A DNA stretch of 64,000 nt, from assembly GCF_019457515.1 (NCBI RefSeq), contig NZ_CP080421.1, positions 2,790,001 to 2,854,000 on the forward strand. Direction: 5' to 3'. A program made the translations under genes and the position numbers. Under the pieces are notes generated by a model, which saw nothing but the letters and a program-made list of their open reading frames with translations, was not told the DNA's origin and searched no databases. Positions 42,588 through 51,841 of this stretch are shown here, in pieces. Numbering within the stretch: the stretch's first letter is position 1; every line of letters starts with the position of its first letter. This stretch comes from Shewanella mesophila. Its GTDB lineage: Bacteria > Pseudomonadota > Gammaproteobacteria > Enterobacterales > Shewanellaceae.

Positions 42588-44280
42588 TGTCTTGTAACCA
42601 CCCTTTAACTACCTGTGTTGACAATTCAGGCTCATTGGCAACCAATGCGCGTATAGCCTTAATCATATCATCATCTTTATGTAGATCGGGGATCAAAATA
42701 GAGCCATCGTCAGCATAACTGTACTCCGCATCGGGACGATTTAACATGCCCAGAGTATCTGCTGCATACTGATCTTCAATTTCTGCTAGTTCACCGCCTA
42801 AAGAGGGTTCATCAGGCATATTGTTGGCATCAGGATAAATGAGTCGCTTGAGCATTGGGCGTACAACAAAGATGATTAACGCCAATATAATAATGCCACC
42901 CATGACTAATTTGATTGCGCGCCAGAACCAAGGTTCCTCCCACATTTCAATGGCAGGGGCTTCCTCTACCAGTTGATCCATAAATGGCACGGTAACCACC
43001 TCAATCATGTCACCTCTCTGAGTATTAAAACCAACCGCGCCCTCAAGTAAACGTCTGATATTTGTCAGCTCTTGCTCGGTTCTGGCAACCCGAGAAACTT
43101 GACCGTCATCCCCCGCAGCGCCTGTCTTAAAGTCGACTGCGACAGAGACACTAACGCGTCTTACCACACCAATTTGCTGGCGTGTATGGCTAATCGTCGT
43201 ATCGAGTTCGTAGTTGCGCGTCGCCTCTTTGTGGCTCGAGCCTGGATTAGTTGTCGACTCTTGCGCATCCGTCGCATTTTGAGGAATATTCGCTTCCATT
43301 GGCGGTTGGTTACTTAAGGCTCCTGGAATTCCGCCTGTTGATGACCCTGTAGAATTATTCTCTACCGTCATCTCACTGCGCACAGCGGGGAGATCGGGGT
43401 TGTAACGCTTAGCGGTTTGTTCAACGGCAGTAAAGTCCATATTTACATCGACTTGAGCGGTGAAATTCTCAGGCCCAAGAATTGGCATTAATATAGAATC
43501 TATCTTGTTGCGATATTCTGTTTCTTTCTGCTGAACAAGTTCGAGCTCACGTCGTGCTCTTGCCGATACTGCGTCTTGGCTGCCTGAATTGAGCAAACGT
43601 CCATTAGAATCGGTAACCGTAACCCGAGTCGGTTCCAAACCATGAACCGCAGAAGCTACGATATCAACAATCGAATCCACCTCTTCTTGCCCGAGTCCGC
43701 TACGACGAGTATTAACCACGACGGTTGCACTTGGCTTAGAGCGATTTCTCGCAAATACATTTTCTTTAGGAATGGCTAAGATAACTTTAGCGCGACTAAC
43801 ACTGTTGAGCTCTTCAATGGTTCTGGCTAAGTTTTGCTCTTGGCTATGTTTAAGGCGAGCTTGCTCCATCCTCTGACTCACGCCAAAACCGCTGTCTTGA
43901 GAAAGGTAATCACTTTGAGCGGCGGTATTGTCCACACCAGCTCTGCTTAGCATCATTTTGACTTGTTGATATTGATCTTCTGGCACCTTTAATACATCAA
44001 CATCAATTTGATATTTAACTTTATTTTTATCTAAAACATCCAGTACCTGCACCATCTCGTCGGTACTCATCTTCCCGAGAGGACGGTATTCTGGTTCTTG
44101 GGCCCATAACATAACAAACACGGCCAATGCCAAGCAGATGGCTAACGCTAAGATCATAGTGACCTGGCGTAGCATGTCGACGCCGCCAAAAGCACCGCCA
44201 CTTGGCTTATGCTCTTCTTGGACTCCACCGGCTAACATATCACCTGTCGAGTTTGTTCCCACTACCATATCTGTGCTCAC
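42580..44280 (-). CDS. fliF: Flagellar MS-ring protein FliF
   Basis: A 566-residue membrane protein that forms the MS-ring. The first membrane helix is at about 38-59 (TMILALAICLALAVFVMLWA) and the second at about 453-475. Between them lie the ring-building motifs (SRAKVILAIPKENVFARN; VVVNTRRSGLGQEEVDSIVD). The cytoplasmic C-terminus, which binds FliG, ends the protein. The start is GTG 44280, with AGGT eight bases before it. It is the second gene of the fliE operon, 74 bases behind fliE. Confidence 0.97.
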   Translation of the reverse strand: MSTDMVVGTNSTGDMLAGGVQEEHKPSGGAFGGVDMLRQVTMILALAICLALAVFVMLWAQEPEYRPLGKMSTDEMVQVLDVLDKNKVKYQIDVDVLKVPEDQYQQVKMMLSRAGVDNTAAQSDYLSQDSGFGVSQRMEQARLKHSQEQNLARTIEELNSVSRAKVILAIPKENVFARNRSKPSATVVVNTRRSGLGQEEVDSIVDIVASAVHGLEPTRVTVTDSNGRLLNSGSQDAVSARARRELELVQQKETEYRNKIDSILMPILGPENFTAQVDVNMDFTAVEQTAKRYNPDLPAVRSEMTVENNSTGSSTGGIPGALSNQPPMEANIPQNATDAQESTTNPGSSHKEATRNYELDTTISHTRQQIGVVRRVSVSVAVDFKTGAAGDDGQVSRVARTEQELTNIRRLLEGAVGFNTQRGDMIEVVTVPFMDQLVEEAPAIEMWEEPWFWRAIKLVMGGIIILALIIFVVRPMLKRLIYPDANNMPDEPSLGGELAEIEDQYAADTLGMLNRPDAEYSYADDGSILIPDLHKDDDMIKAIRALVANEPELSTQVVKGWLQDNE

Positions 44281-44354
44281 TATAGATACCTGCTGTTTTG
44301 AGTCGTCATATTATATTGATCATTAAAGAGAGACATTACTAAGAACCAAGCCTA

Positions 44355-44687
44355 TTAAACAGGCATGCTCATGATCTCTTTATAAGCTTCTACCAGTTTG
44401 TTTCGTACCTGCACGGTTGCTTCAAACGCGACACTGGATTTCTCTCGAGCGATCACGGTATCAGACAGGGTCACTCGGGTGTCCCCCATATCGAGGCGGC
44501 TTTGTAATGAAGACGAGTTGGCTTGAAGAGAGTTAACACTGCCAACGGCTTGAGAAAGCAGATCTCCAAAATCGCTGCCACTGGTATTGGCTACTTGTTG
44601 ACTAATGCCAGAAGTAATTGCCCCAGGCTTAATTTCGCCTGAAAGCGATTGCATCTCTTGTAATAGTGAATTGGCACTTATCTGCAT
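44355..44687 (-). CDS. fliE: Flagellar hook-basal body protein FliE
   Basis: A 110-residue periplasmic protein joining the MS-ring to the rod. The conserved C-terminal part, VARE/IAREKSSVAFEATVQVRNKL then VEAYKEIMSMPV, is diagnostic. The start is ATG 44687 (MQISANS) with GAGG eight bases upstream; a longer frame extends 13 codons without a ribosome site. It is the first gene behind a sigma-54 promoter. Confidence 0.95.
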   Translation of the reverse strand: MQISANSLLQEMQSLSGEIKPGAITSGISQQVANTSGSDFGDLLSQAVGSVNSLQANSSSLQSRLDMGDTRVTLSDTVIAREKSSVAFEATVQVRNKLVEAYKEIMSMPV

Positions 44688-44741
44688 ATTAACCTCGCAC
44701 TCGCCGTTAATTTGACGAAAAATCAATGTTACTTAGGTCTA

Positions 44742-44758
44742 TGCAATATTTTTGCCAA
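44742..44758 (-). promoter_or_regulatory. Sigma-54 promoter of the fliE operon
   Basis: TTGGCAAAAATATTGCA on the minus strand carries GG and GC ten bases apart. It lies 55 bases upstream of the fliE ATG, between that gene and the flrC terminator. Confidence 0.87.
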
Positions 44759-44797
44759 ACTGAATTTGTGACAAAATTTTGTATTAGAAAGGAAACG

Positions 44798-44834
44798 AAA
44801 ATAAGGTGAGATACCAAGTAAATCACCTTATTTT
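44798..44834. terminator. Terminator behind flrC
   Basis: Twelve-bp arms AAAATAAGGTGA/TCACCTTATTTT with a 13-base loop, 20 bases behind the flrC stop. The T-run on the minus strand fits an intrinsic terminator that isolates flrBC from fliE. Confidence 0.85.
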
Positions 44835-44853
44835 AATATGAATCTAGCGTCGT

Positions 44854-46206
44854 TTACGCGGGGATTTGGATACCAGCATCTCTCATTCTCGCCATCTTAT
44901 ACCTGAGGGTTCGAGCACTGATCCCTAGCTTTTCAGCAACCAACTTTCGACTGCCTTTACATTGAGACAATGTTTCTAAAATAATGACATGTTCCTGCGC
45001 TTTTAATTCATCCCCAAGCCCTTCTGGCTCGCTCAGCTTGTCGGCAGTAGCATTTAAAAATGCTGGATCTATCACCACATCTTGGGTATCGATAATAATA
45101 TCGTTTGCTGTAATTAGCTCACCAGACTGTAAAATCATCGCCCGCTGAACCACATTATCTAATTCACGCACATTACCAGGCCATCGATAGGCAAGTAATC
45201 GCCGACTAGCAGCCTCATCAAGCTCAGGGGCTTGAGCAAGCCCAGCTTGCTTGGCATGCCTCAGCACTAGATGCCGCGCCAAAGGCAATATATCGGCAGG
45301 CCTTTGATGAAGCGCGGGCCATGTTAATGGGAATACATTGATACGATAATAGAGGTCTTCGCGAAACTCTCCCTTATCAGCATAGGCTTTTAGATCTCGG
45401 TTTGAGGTGGCTAACACTCTCACATCGAGCTTGATCGTTTTTCGACCGCCTAACCTTTCAACTTCACGTTCTTGTAGTACGCGCAGTAGCTTAGCTTGTA
45501 ACCCCAAATCCATTTCGGAAATCTCATCAAGCAGTAAGGTACCGCCTTGAGCTTGCTCAAACTTCCCTGGACACGCTTGGTACGCTCCGGTAAACGCCCC
45601 TTTCTCATATCCAAAAAGCGTTGCCTCAAGCATATTTTCAGGTATAGCTGCGCAGTTTATTGCAACAAAAGGACTATCACGACGGCTACTATGTTGATGT
45701 ATATACCTAGCCAATACCTCTTTACCCGATCCACTCGGCCCTAAAATCATGACTGAAGCTTCAGAATTAGCCACCTTTTGTGCTAATGCCAATAATGCTA
45801 AACTTTTCTCATCGGCAACAACGGGCTGGTTCTCAACCAATTTCGGCTTAAGGTAACGAGATACTTGATTTAGCAATACCTCTGGAGCAAATGGTTTGGC
45901 AAGGTAGTCAACAGCGCCAAGTTTTATCGCGCTAACGGCATTATCTATTGTCGCAAACGCCGTCATTAATAAAATGGGCAGTTGGCTACAATGTTGTTGT
46001 AAATAATTGAGTAACCCTAAGCCACCAATACCCTCCATCTGCACATCGCTGATCACCATGTCAAAATGATGCGATTTTAGCGCCACTATAGCTTCTTCGG
46101 CAGACTCAACATCGACGCACTCATATTGAGCTAATAGTAAGGTATCCACCAATGCTTCTCTTAATGAAGCATCATCTTCTACCAGTAGGATTTTTGCTTC
46201 AGCCAT
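44854..46206 (-). CDS. flrC: Flagellar sigma-54 response regulator FlrC
   Basis: A 450-residue NtrC-type activator. The receiver domain has Asp54 (VISDVQMEGIGG) and the lysine in YLAKPFAPE. The AAA+ domain carries Walker A ILGPSGSGKEVLARYIH, the sigma-54 contact loop EKGAFTGAYQ and TLLLDEISEMDLGLQAKLLR (Walker B). The C-terminal Fis-like helix-turn-helix is SRKLVAEKLGISARTLRYK. FlrB phosphorylates it, and it then activates later RpoN-dependent flagellar operons. The start is ATG 46206, with AGGAG seven bases upstream, overlapping flrB by eight bases. Confidence 0.95.
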   Translation of the reverse strand: MAEAKILLVEDDASLREALVDTLLLAQYECVDVESAEEAIVALKSHHFDMVISDVQMEGIGGLGLLNYLQQHCSQLPILLMTAFATIDNAVSAIKLGAVDYLAKPFAPEVLLNQVSRYLKPKLVENQPVVADEKSLALLALAQKVANSEASVMILGPSGSGKEVLARYIHQHSSRRDSPFVAINCAAIPENMLEATLFGYEKGAFTGAYQACPGKFEQAQGGTLLLDEISEMDLGLQAKLLRVLQEREVERLGGRKTIKLDVRVLATSNRDLKAYADKGEFREDLYYRINVFPLTWPALHQRPADILPLARHLVLRHAKQAGLAQAPELDEAASRRLLAYRWPGNVRELDNVVQRAMILQSGELITANDIIIDTQDVVIDPAFLNATADKLSEPEGLGDELKAQEHVIILETLSQCKGSRKLVAEKLGISARTLRYKMARMRDAGIQIPA

Positions 46207-47275
46207 GATCAAGCTCCTCATTGGACTTAGGAGTTATTGCAGGCAAGACAAATGATGCAATGCAGCCTTGTCCTTTTATACAATTTAATTGCAGGCGCCC
46301 GTGATGATTGGCAACCACTGTCTGCACCACTGCCAAACCTAAACCCGTACCTTGTGCTTTGGTGGTAAAGAAGGGTTCCAACACTTGCTCCTGCATCGAT
46401 TTATCTAGCCCTTTACCATTATCGATAACTTCAAATTTTATTTGCTCCTCAACATCGACGGCTTTAATAATGATGTGGCTTGCTCCAGCCTCGACACTGT
46501 TCATCACCAGATTATTAATTGCTGAACTTAACGCCGATCGATTAGCCATAAAAGCTAATGTTGAGCCAACCTCTAACTGCAGCTGACACCCTTTACGCTG
46601 TGCGATTGGCTCACAATTAGCGATCACGGCATCAATAACATCATGCATAGTCGTGATATCCGTCAGTTCCTGCTGCTTTCCTTTCGCCATCAGCAACATA
46701 TCATCCACTTGCTGAGAAAGTTCATTAAGTCGATCAATAAGCTTCGATTGGAAACGCTGCCTCGCATCCAACCCTAATTTGGGGCTGCCTAGATTAGAAG
46801 CATAGAGCAATGCGGCTGACAGTGGCGTTCTGACTTGATGCGCGAGGCTCGCCACCATTTTGCCTAAAGCTGAAAGACGCTGCAGATGAGACAAGTTTTT
46901 TTGTAGTAAGCGGGTTTCGGTGAGATCCGTCAATACGATCAGCTGACCTGGTTCTGGTGCCAATGGCGTAATCGCTAACTTTACCCGGCGACCATTTTTG
47001 AGCGACACTTCATGACCATCGTCATGTTGCGGCGAAAATGCTCGGGTGATTATTTGTAGCCAGCGCATACCAATTAACGGATGACCAAGGAGTTGAACTG
47101 CAACTGGATTAGCTTCAGTAACAAAGCCATCTCCATTAATAATGACAACGCCAGATGGCATTGCCTGCAGTATATGTTCCATTCTACTCGACATAGCATC
47201 GTTCGCGACGGGAGCTATCGCTAAAGGAGTCGCCTGATTAAGGGGGTCAAAGTGTAGTTTGGGGATAGCGGACAT
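46199..47275 (-). CDS. flrB: Flagellar sensor histidine kinase FlrB
   Basis: A 358-residue cytoplasmic kinase without membrane helices. A PAS-like domain (about 30-115: MEHILQAMPSGVVIINGDGF) is followed by the H-box SLAHQVRTPLSAALLYASNL (His near 153), then the N box NNLVMNSVEAGASHI, the G1 box VIDNGKGLDKS and the G2 box TTKAQGTGLGLAVVQ. It phosphorylates FlrC. The start is ATG 47275, with GGAG five bases away; a GTG two codons earlier is too close to that site. Confidence 0.95.
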   Translation of the reverse strand: MSAIPKLHFDPLNQATPLAIAPVANDAMSSRMEHILQAMPSGVVIINGDGFVTEANPVAVQLLGHPLIGMRWLQIITRAFSPQHDDGHEVSLKNGRRVKLAITPLAPEPGQLIVLTDLTETRLLQKNLSHLQRLSALGKMVASLAHQVRTPLSAALLYASNLGSPKLGLDARQRFQSKLIDRLNELSQQVDDMLLMAKGKQQELTDITTMHDVIDAVIANCEPIAQRKGCQLQLEVGSTLAFMANRSALSSAINNLVMNSVEAGASHIIIKAVDVEEQIKFEVIDNGKGLDKSMQEQVLEPFFTTKAQGTGLGLAVVQTVVANHHGRLQLNCIKGQGCIASFVLPAITPKSNEELDHG

Positions 47276-47312
47276 AACCACTCCGTCAATAAATTGCTGC
47301 TAACGGAACAAA

Positions 47313-47329
47313 TGCAGTTATTATGCCAA
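47313..47329 (-). promoter_or_regulatory. Sigma-54 promoter of flrBC
   Basis: TTGGCATAATAACTGCA has GG and GC ten bases apart on the minus strand. It lies 38 bases upstream of the flrB ATG and just behind the flrA terminator, as expected for a FlrA-activated promoter. Confidence 0.85.
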
Positions 47330-47370
47330 TAAAAATACGTTTTAAAACAAAGGTTAATATTAACTAAAAC

Positions 47371-47394
47371 AAAAAAGGCCCTAGAGTGGGCCTT
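47371..47394 (-). terminator. Terminator behind flrA
   Basis: AAGGCCC pairs with GGGCCTT around a six-base loop, followed on the minus strand by TTTT and GTTTT. It lies 49 bases behind the flrA stop. Confidence 0.85.
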
Positions 47395-47443
47395 AACGGA
47401 GATGTGGCTAAAGTAAAACTAACAGCACAAAAATGGGCTGAAA

Positions 47444-48877
47444 TCAGTCTTTGCTCATACCATATTTACGCATTTTCTCAACCAGCGTCGTACGGCGGAT
47501 CCCGAGCATTTCTGCCGCCCGAGCAACCACGCTATCTTGTTGATCCAATGCCTGTCTTATCATATCGATTTCAAGTTCTGCTAGCAGGTCCTTAAGATTG
47601 ACCCCTTCAGGTGGTAATTCACTTGGGAATCGACTTTCTGGAATATCGACAGTAACCTCATCGCTAAAAATTGAAGCTAACGCGTCTCGCTCCAACTCTT
47701 CTTCACTCAGCTGAACTTGATATTCGGGCACGTCAATATGTCGATACTTAAGTGGCAAATCATTAACATCGACTAACCCACCTGGATAAAGAATCGTCAA
47801 ACGCTCAACCAAATTCGATAATTCTCTCACGTTGCCAGACCAAGAATGTTCCTTTAACGATTCTATTGCACGTTGAGTAAAACGTACTCGACCTCGTCCT
47901 TCATTGTAAACCCGGCTAACCAGTTCTTGTAACAGCAAAGGAATATCGTCTTTACGTTCACATAATGCAGGCATTTCAACTGGAAAAACATTTAAACGAT
48001 AAAAGAGATCTTCTCTAAACTCTCCATTAGCGATCATCGTTTCGAGCTCTCTATGAGTCGCGGCGATCACCCGAACATCAGTGTTGATGGCTTTGCTACC
48101 ACCAACGCGTTCAAACACTTTTTCTTGCAATACACGCAGCAACTTAACTTGCATTTGCAGTGGCATATCGCCAATTTCATCAAGAAACAGAGTGCCACCT
48201 TCGGCTAATTCAAATCGACCTTTACGGGCGCTAATCGCACCAGTGAAAGAACCTTTTTCATGACCAAAAAGCTCACTCTCCAACAATTCAGCAGGAATGG
48301 CACCGCAGTTAACCGGAATGAAAGGTCCATCTCGTCGATCTGAAATATAATGAATATTGCGCGCCACGACCTCTTTGCCCGTCCCAGACTGACCAAGCAC
48401 GAGTACAGTAGCATCCGATTTAGCAACTTGGCTGATCAAATGACGAACTTGGGCGATGCCTTCGCTGCGGCCAACGAGGCTTCTAAATAACTTGGTTTGA
48501 TTTACACTCGTAGGAACGTCAGCACGTTTTGCTTGCACAAAAACCTGACTAAAATGCAAAAGCTCTGTCAGTTGGGGATAACTAAGAGGTTCTTCGATAC
48601 AGCCCAAGATATTAGATGCTGACACTCCTGCACTCTGACCCAAGAGCAATATAGGCTGCCATGGCAAGGATGCTGCGATTGACTGCAACAACTCCTTTGA
48701 TTGTGATTCTTGGGCAATAACTAATGCCCTAAAACGGGTATTAGCAACACGTGCTTCTAGTTTATCAACGGCAAGCAGTTCGACTTGTTCACCAAGAAAC
48801 TCAAAAACACACGATAAGCGATTAATTCGCTCAGACTGATTACCGACAAGTAGAATTCGTTGATCTGTTTGCATCAT
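47444..48877 (-). CDS. flrA: Master flagellar activator FlrA (FleQ-type)
   Basis: A 477-residue sigma-54 activator that starts the flagellar hierarchy. The N-terminal FleQ domain (1-about 125) resembles a receiver but lacks a clear phospho-acceptor Asp. The AAA+ domain (about 140-375) has Walker [18 protein letters not shown], the contact loop as [10 protein letters not shown] (GSFTGA, not GAFTGA), Walker [20 protein letters not shown], and SWSGNVREL. The helix-turn-helix [19 protein letters not shown] ends the protein. The two adjacent ATG codons (48877, 48874) have no clear Shine-Dalgarno, so translation may be weak or regulated. The gene is flanked by its own promoter region and terminator. 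Confidence 0.95.
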   Translation of the reverse strand: MMQTDQRILLVGNQSERINRLSCVFEFLGEQVELLAVDKLEARVANTRFRALVIAQESQSKELLQSIAASLPWQPILLLGQSAGVSASNILGCIEEPLSYPQLTELLHFSQVFVQAKRADVPTSVNQTKLFRSLVGRSEGIAQVRHLISQVAKSDATVLVLGQSGTGKEVVARNIHYISDRRDGPFIPVNCGAIPAELLESELFGHEKGSFTGAISARKGRFELAEGGTLFLDEIGDMPLQMQVKLLRVLQEKVFERVGGSKAINTDVRVIAATHRELETMIANGEFREDLFYRLNVFPVEMPALCERKDDIPLLLQELVSRVYNEGRGRVRFTQRAIESLKEHSWSGNVRELSNLVERLTILYPGGLVDVNDLPLKYRHIDVPEYQVQLSEEELERDALASIFSDEVTVDIPESRFPSELPPEGVNLKDLLAELEIDMIRQALDQQDSVVARAAEMLGIRRTTLVEKMRKYGMSKD

Positions 48878-49051
48878 TTAAGAAGGCCGTAAAGCGCTTA
48901 GTGTTATTCGCATTAATTATTAGTGTTAGTTGCTTAGAAAGCGAGATAATCGTTTTAATACCATTATCATAAAAATAGATATTAAAATGAATAGTGTATT
49001 ATCAGCAGCACATTAGCAAGTATCAGATTCACTTTCTGACAAACTCATCTG

Positions 49052-49079
49052 ATTTTAGAACAAATTCTCTACGTATCAA
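49052..49079 (-). promoter_or_regulatory. Candidate sigma-70 promoter of flrA
   Basis: TTGATA and TAAAAT are 16 bases apart on the minus strand. A start near 49045 would give a leader of about 168 bases before flrA. The 269-bp gap between fliS and flrA contains no open frame of note. Confidence 0.4.
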
Positions 49080-49086
49080 GCATTAG

Positions 49087-49104
49087 GCGCCAAATATTTG
49101 ACGC
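49087..49104. promoter_or_regulatory. 18-bp palindrome upstream of flrA promoter
   Basis: GCG-C-CAAATATTTG-A-CGC is symmetric except for one opposed pair and has no loop. It lies eight bases upstream of the candidate -35 of flrA, a typical activator or repressor position. It could instead serve as a weak hairpin behind fliS. Confidence 0.35.
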
Positions 49105-49146
49105 GTGACAAAAAAATATCACAAAAATCACAGCAAATAGAGAGAA

Positions 49147-49557
49147 TTAGATTGCTTCAGTATGAGAGACATTATGATGCTCATTTTGCGGAATAGCATC
49201 CCAACCCTCTTTGATTGTGCGAATGATTTCACATACATCATCAATAGCTTGAACATCGTTATTCAAGTTAGCTTCTGAAATTTTTCGCAACATAAAATCA
49301 TATAAATCACTTAAATTATTAGCGATATCTCCACCAGCGTCCATGTTTAAACTGTTGTTTAAACCAGTAATAATACCTATCGCTTTACTGATATAAATGC
49401 CTTTATTTTGAATATCATTATTTTCGATAGCATAACGACTCTGGGCAAGGCGTTGGAGCGCACCCTCAAACATCATCTGAATAATGCGATGTGGCGAGGC
49501 CACAGAGATTTCACTTTCCACTGACACTTTGCGATATGATTGAAGTGACTTTCTCAT
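49147..49557 (-). CDS. fliS: Flagellin export chaperone FliS
   Basis: A 136-residue helical chaperone that binds the flagellin C-terminus before export. SYRKVSVESEISVASPHRII, QMMFEGALQRLAQSRYAIEN and the later LYDFMLRKISEANLNND are family landmarks. It is the last gene of the flaB-flaG-fliD cluster and follows the FliT-like gene by six bases. No strong terminator is visible behind it. Confidence 0.95.
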   Translation of the reverse strand: MRKSLQSYRKVSVESEISVASPHRIIQMMFEGALQRLAQSRYAIENNDIQNKGIYISKAIGIITGLNNSLNMDAGGDIANNLSDLYDFMLRKISEANLNNDVQAIDDVCEIIRTIKEGWDAIPQNEHHNVSHTEAI

Positions 49558-49563
49558 AAATAC

Positions 49564-49884
49564 CTACCTATTCGAATCTATAGACTTATATAAATTAAGT
49601 TGACGCTGACTTTTATTTCCCACATGAAGCAACTCTTGACGATGTTCTAACAACGAAACTGCCGCTTGGGTAAACTGATTGGTAAGCGCTAATTGTGCCT
49701 CTAAAAATGATTTATCTTCATCATTAGGGGCTTTAAGTACGTCATCGAGTAAAAGTTGACGCTGCGTCACCAACTCAAGCAAGTTTGATACCAATTCATC
49801 AGCTTCTAACTCTTCAGCAGGTACTTTCTGAAGATGTTCAAGCGCATTAATAATTTTTTGATTCAAGCTATCCAATGATTGCAA
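49564..49884 (-). CDS. FliT-like flagellar chaperone
   Basis: A 106-residue helical, Leu/Gln-rich protein between fliD and fliS. Size, helical pattern and position match the FliT/FlaI proteins of Vibrio and Shewanella, which are thought to assist export of the FliD cap. No sequence motif alone proves it. The frame opens with TTG at 49884, with GAGG about ten bases upstream; no ATG lies near, so the start is uncertain. It sits 31 bases behind fliD. Confidence 0.65.
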   Translation of the reverse strand: MQSLDSLNQKIINALEHLQKVPAEELEADELVSNLLELVTQRQLLLDDVLKAPNDEDKSFLEAQLALTNQFTQAAVSLLEHRQELLHVGNKSQRQLNLYKSIDSNR

Positions 49885-49915
49885 CTTGGTTTCACCTCTC
49901 TATCTATAGACATCT

Positions 49916-51286
49916 CTAATTTTGTTGCCTAACGACGCCAGGTAGCGAGTTTAAACCACCTATAATGCCTGATGATTGTTGATTCAATTTTCCAACCACT
50001 AAATCCATAGCATTGAATTGTTTAAACAACCTTGCTTGCAATTGTTCCATCTTAAGCGAAAAAGCTTCTCGCTGATCTTCTAAACGTTGCTTATCATTCG
50101 TATAAGCATTATTACGCGAATCGATTAAGCCGCCAGACTTAACATAACCTTCGACTAGGGTACCTAGTCTAGTCGCAAGACCTGTCGATTCTGTAGCAAA
50201 AAGAGTCTCGATACTGCCCATGTCTTCGCTAATGGCCTTATCTAGTTTAGTGCTATTTACACTAAGCTTACCGTAACGGTCCGCTTCGATACCGATATCA
50301 TATAATGCAACTGAGCCACTGCCATCATCTACGCGAGTAGAGACCATACTACGCATTTGAGACTCGATAGAGCGAATCATAGAGTCCCCCTGTAATGCTG
50401 CAGCCTTCTTTTTATCGGCATCATAGGACGATAGAGACTCAATGGTTCCTATAAGACTGTTATAGGCATCAACGAATCCCTGAACATTTTCTTTTACGGC
50501 TTCTTCATCAAGCTCAATCTTAAGTACCGATGTTTTATTGAGATCTGCATCAGAAAGATTTAATGTCACGCCGGCAATCGCGTTCTTGATCTCGTTGGTT
50601 TCAGATTGCAGCTTCTGGCCATCAATATAAACTATCGACTGCTTTGCAGCTTGAACTTCACTCAGATTCCCAGCACCAAACATATCATTCAAACCAGTAC
50701 CTGCTGTATCTGACGCAGTTACGCTAACATTGCTCGCGGGTCCCTCGGTATCAGAGCTAATAACCAAGCGACTTCCACCATCTGTCGTCACAACGGTCGC
50801 AGTTACGCCGACATTATCATCAGCATTATTAATGCTATCAGCTATTGCGGTTAACGAATCACCTGCGGCAACATCTACGGAGAAACTATTACCATTAACG
50901 GTAAAGTCTAAACTCCCTTCTCCTACAGGCGAGCTGGCGTCGGCAGCAAAGGTTCCAGCCACTTTATGTCTCTGGGCCAATTGTTCAACGATAATATTGT
51001 AACTACCAGTTTGGGCATTTTTATCAGCGGACGCAGTAAAATAATTGCTATCCCCCGTCGAAACGCTACGTTGGTTTAAAGAATCACCATCTTTTAATTT
51101 ATCTAAGGCATCTTGGAATGTAGACAAAGCGCTCTTAAGTGAACCTATCGCTGACACCTTTGCATCGATACTATCTTCTGTTTTGTTGAAGATCGCTTCT
51201 TTAGGCACTTTCTCCGCATCAACTAGCACGCCGACAATAGTGTTGATATCGAGCCCTGAGCCTATTCCAGTTGCTGTTAATGCCAT
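49916..51286 (-). CDS. fliD: Flagellar filament cap protein FliD
   Basis: A 456-residue hook-associated protein 2, which caps the filament and guides flagellin folding. The N-terminus MALTATGIGSGLDINTIVG and LVDAEKVPKEAIFNK are characteristic. The middle D2/D3 domains are variable. The C-terminal coiled region DSRNNAYTNDKQRLEDQREA and LQARLFKQFNAMDLVVGKLN is conserved. It lies downstream of flaG with a 49-base gap. Confidence 0.96.
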   Translation of the reverse strand: MALTATGIGSGLDINTIVGVLVDAEKVPKEAIFNKTEDSIDAKVSAIGSLKSALSTFQDALDKLKDGDSLNQRSVSTGDSNYFTASADKNAQTGSYNIIVEQLAQRHKVAGTFAADASSPVGEGSLDFTVNGNSFSVDVAAGDSLTAIADSINNADDNVGVTATVVTTDGGSRLVISSDTEGPASNVSVTASDTAGTGLNDMFGAGNLSEVQAAKQSIVYIDGQKLQSETNEIKNAIAGVTLNLSDADLNKTSVLKIELDEEAVKENVQGFVDAYNSLIGTIESLSSYDADKKKAAALQGDSMIRSIESQMRSMVSTRVDDGSGSVALYDIGIEADRYGKLSVNSTKLDKAISEDMGSIETLFATESTGLATRLGTLVEGYVKSGGLIDSRNNAYTNDKQRLEDQREAFSLKMEQLQARLFKQFNAMDLVVGKLNQQSSGIIGGLNSLPGVVRQQN

Positions 51287-51335
51287 AAATACCTCTACTT
51301 ACTTTACAATTTTCAAAAGCACTAATATTAAAGAA

Positions 51336-51734
51336 CTATGCTTCTGTCTTCATCAATAACCCTGTTACTTCAGATAACTTCTGGGCTAACTCTAGTGCTT
51401 CTTCATTCGGAATTTGACGGATAATATCACCCGAATCAACATCCATTACACTAACAATATTTGTGCCAGAATCCTCATCTATCTTAAACGCGAGTCCTTT
51501 ACGCATAACTGACATCATATCTGAAAGCTCAGCGACTAACTTTTGCATCTCTTCAGGACTCTGCTGGGGCTTATCACCCTTTGCATCTTCAGCTTTTTGA
51601 CTTTCATCGACCGCTTGAATGATAGCGTTAGGATTAAGCTCTGAATCCTGCTCAGTGCGAAACTTTATCGCAGATGCGCCTATATCAATTTTAGCAGTTG
51701 TGGCATTAGATGCGTTGACTGTGTTGATATCCAT
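51336..51734 (-). CDS. flaG: Flagellar protein FlaG
   Basis: A 132-residue FlaG-family protein. The N-terminal half is polar and flexible, and the C-terminal half (about 65-132) has FKIDEDSGTNIVSVMDVDSG and DIIRQIPNEEALELAQKL, the family signature. FlaG influences filament length in related species. ATG 51734 is chosen, with AGAGG eight bases upstream. It follows the flaB terminator and has no obvious own promoter, so it may depend on read-through. Confidence 0.92.
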   Translation of the reverse strand: MDINTVNASNATTAKIDIGASAIKFRTEQDSELNPNAIIQAVDESQKAEDAKGDKPQQSPEEMQKLVAELSDMMSVMRKGLAFKIDEDSGTNIVSVMDVDSGDIIRQIPNEEALELAQKLSEVTGLLMKTEA

Positions 51735-51780
51735 CACGTTCACCTCTACTCTGATTTCTATTTATCCTTAAAACCACGAA

Positions 51781-51806
51781 AGGGAGATTCGTCACCGAAC
51801 CTCCCT
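51781..51806 (-). terminator. Terminator behind flaB
   Basis: AGGGAG-G-TTCG pairs with CGAA-T-CTCCCT around a four-base loop (one G-U pair), 36 bases behind the flaB stop. TTTCG follows on the minus strand. Confidence 0.75.
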
Positions 51807-51841
51807 CATTAGTATCCATACTTAGACTAACCCATTACTAA

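Noticed and set aside
49100..49140. CRP-like half-sites GTGA and TCAC between fliS and flrA
   Set aside because: They are ten bases apart instead of six, so they do not form a CRP site.
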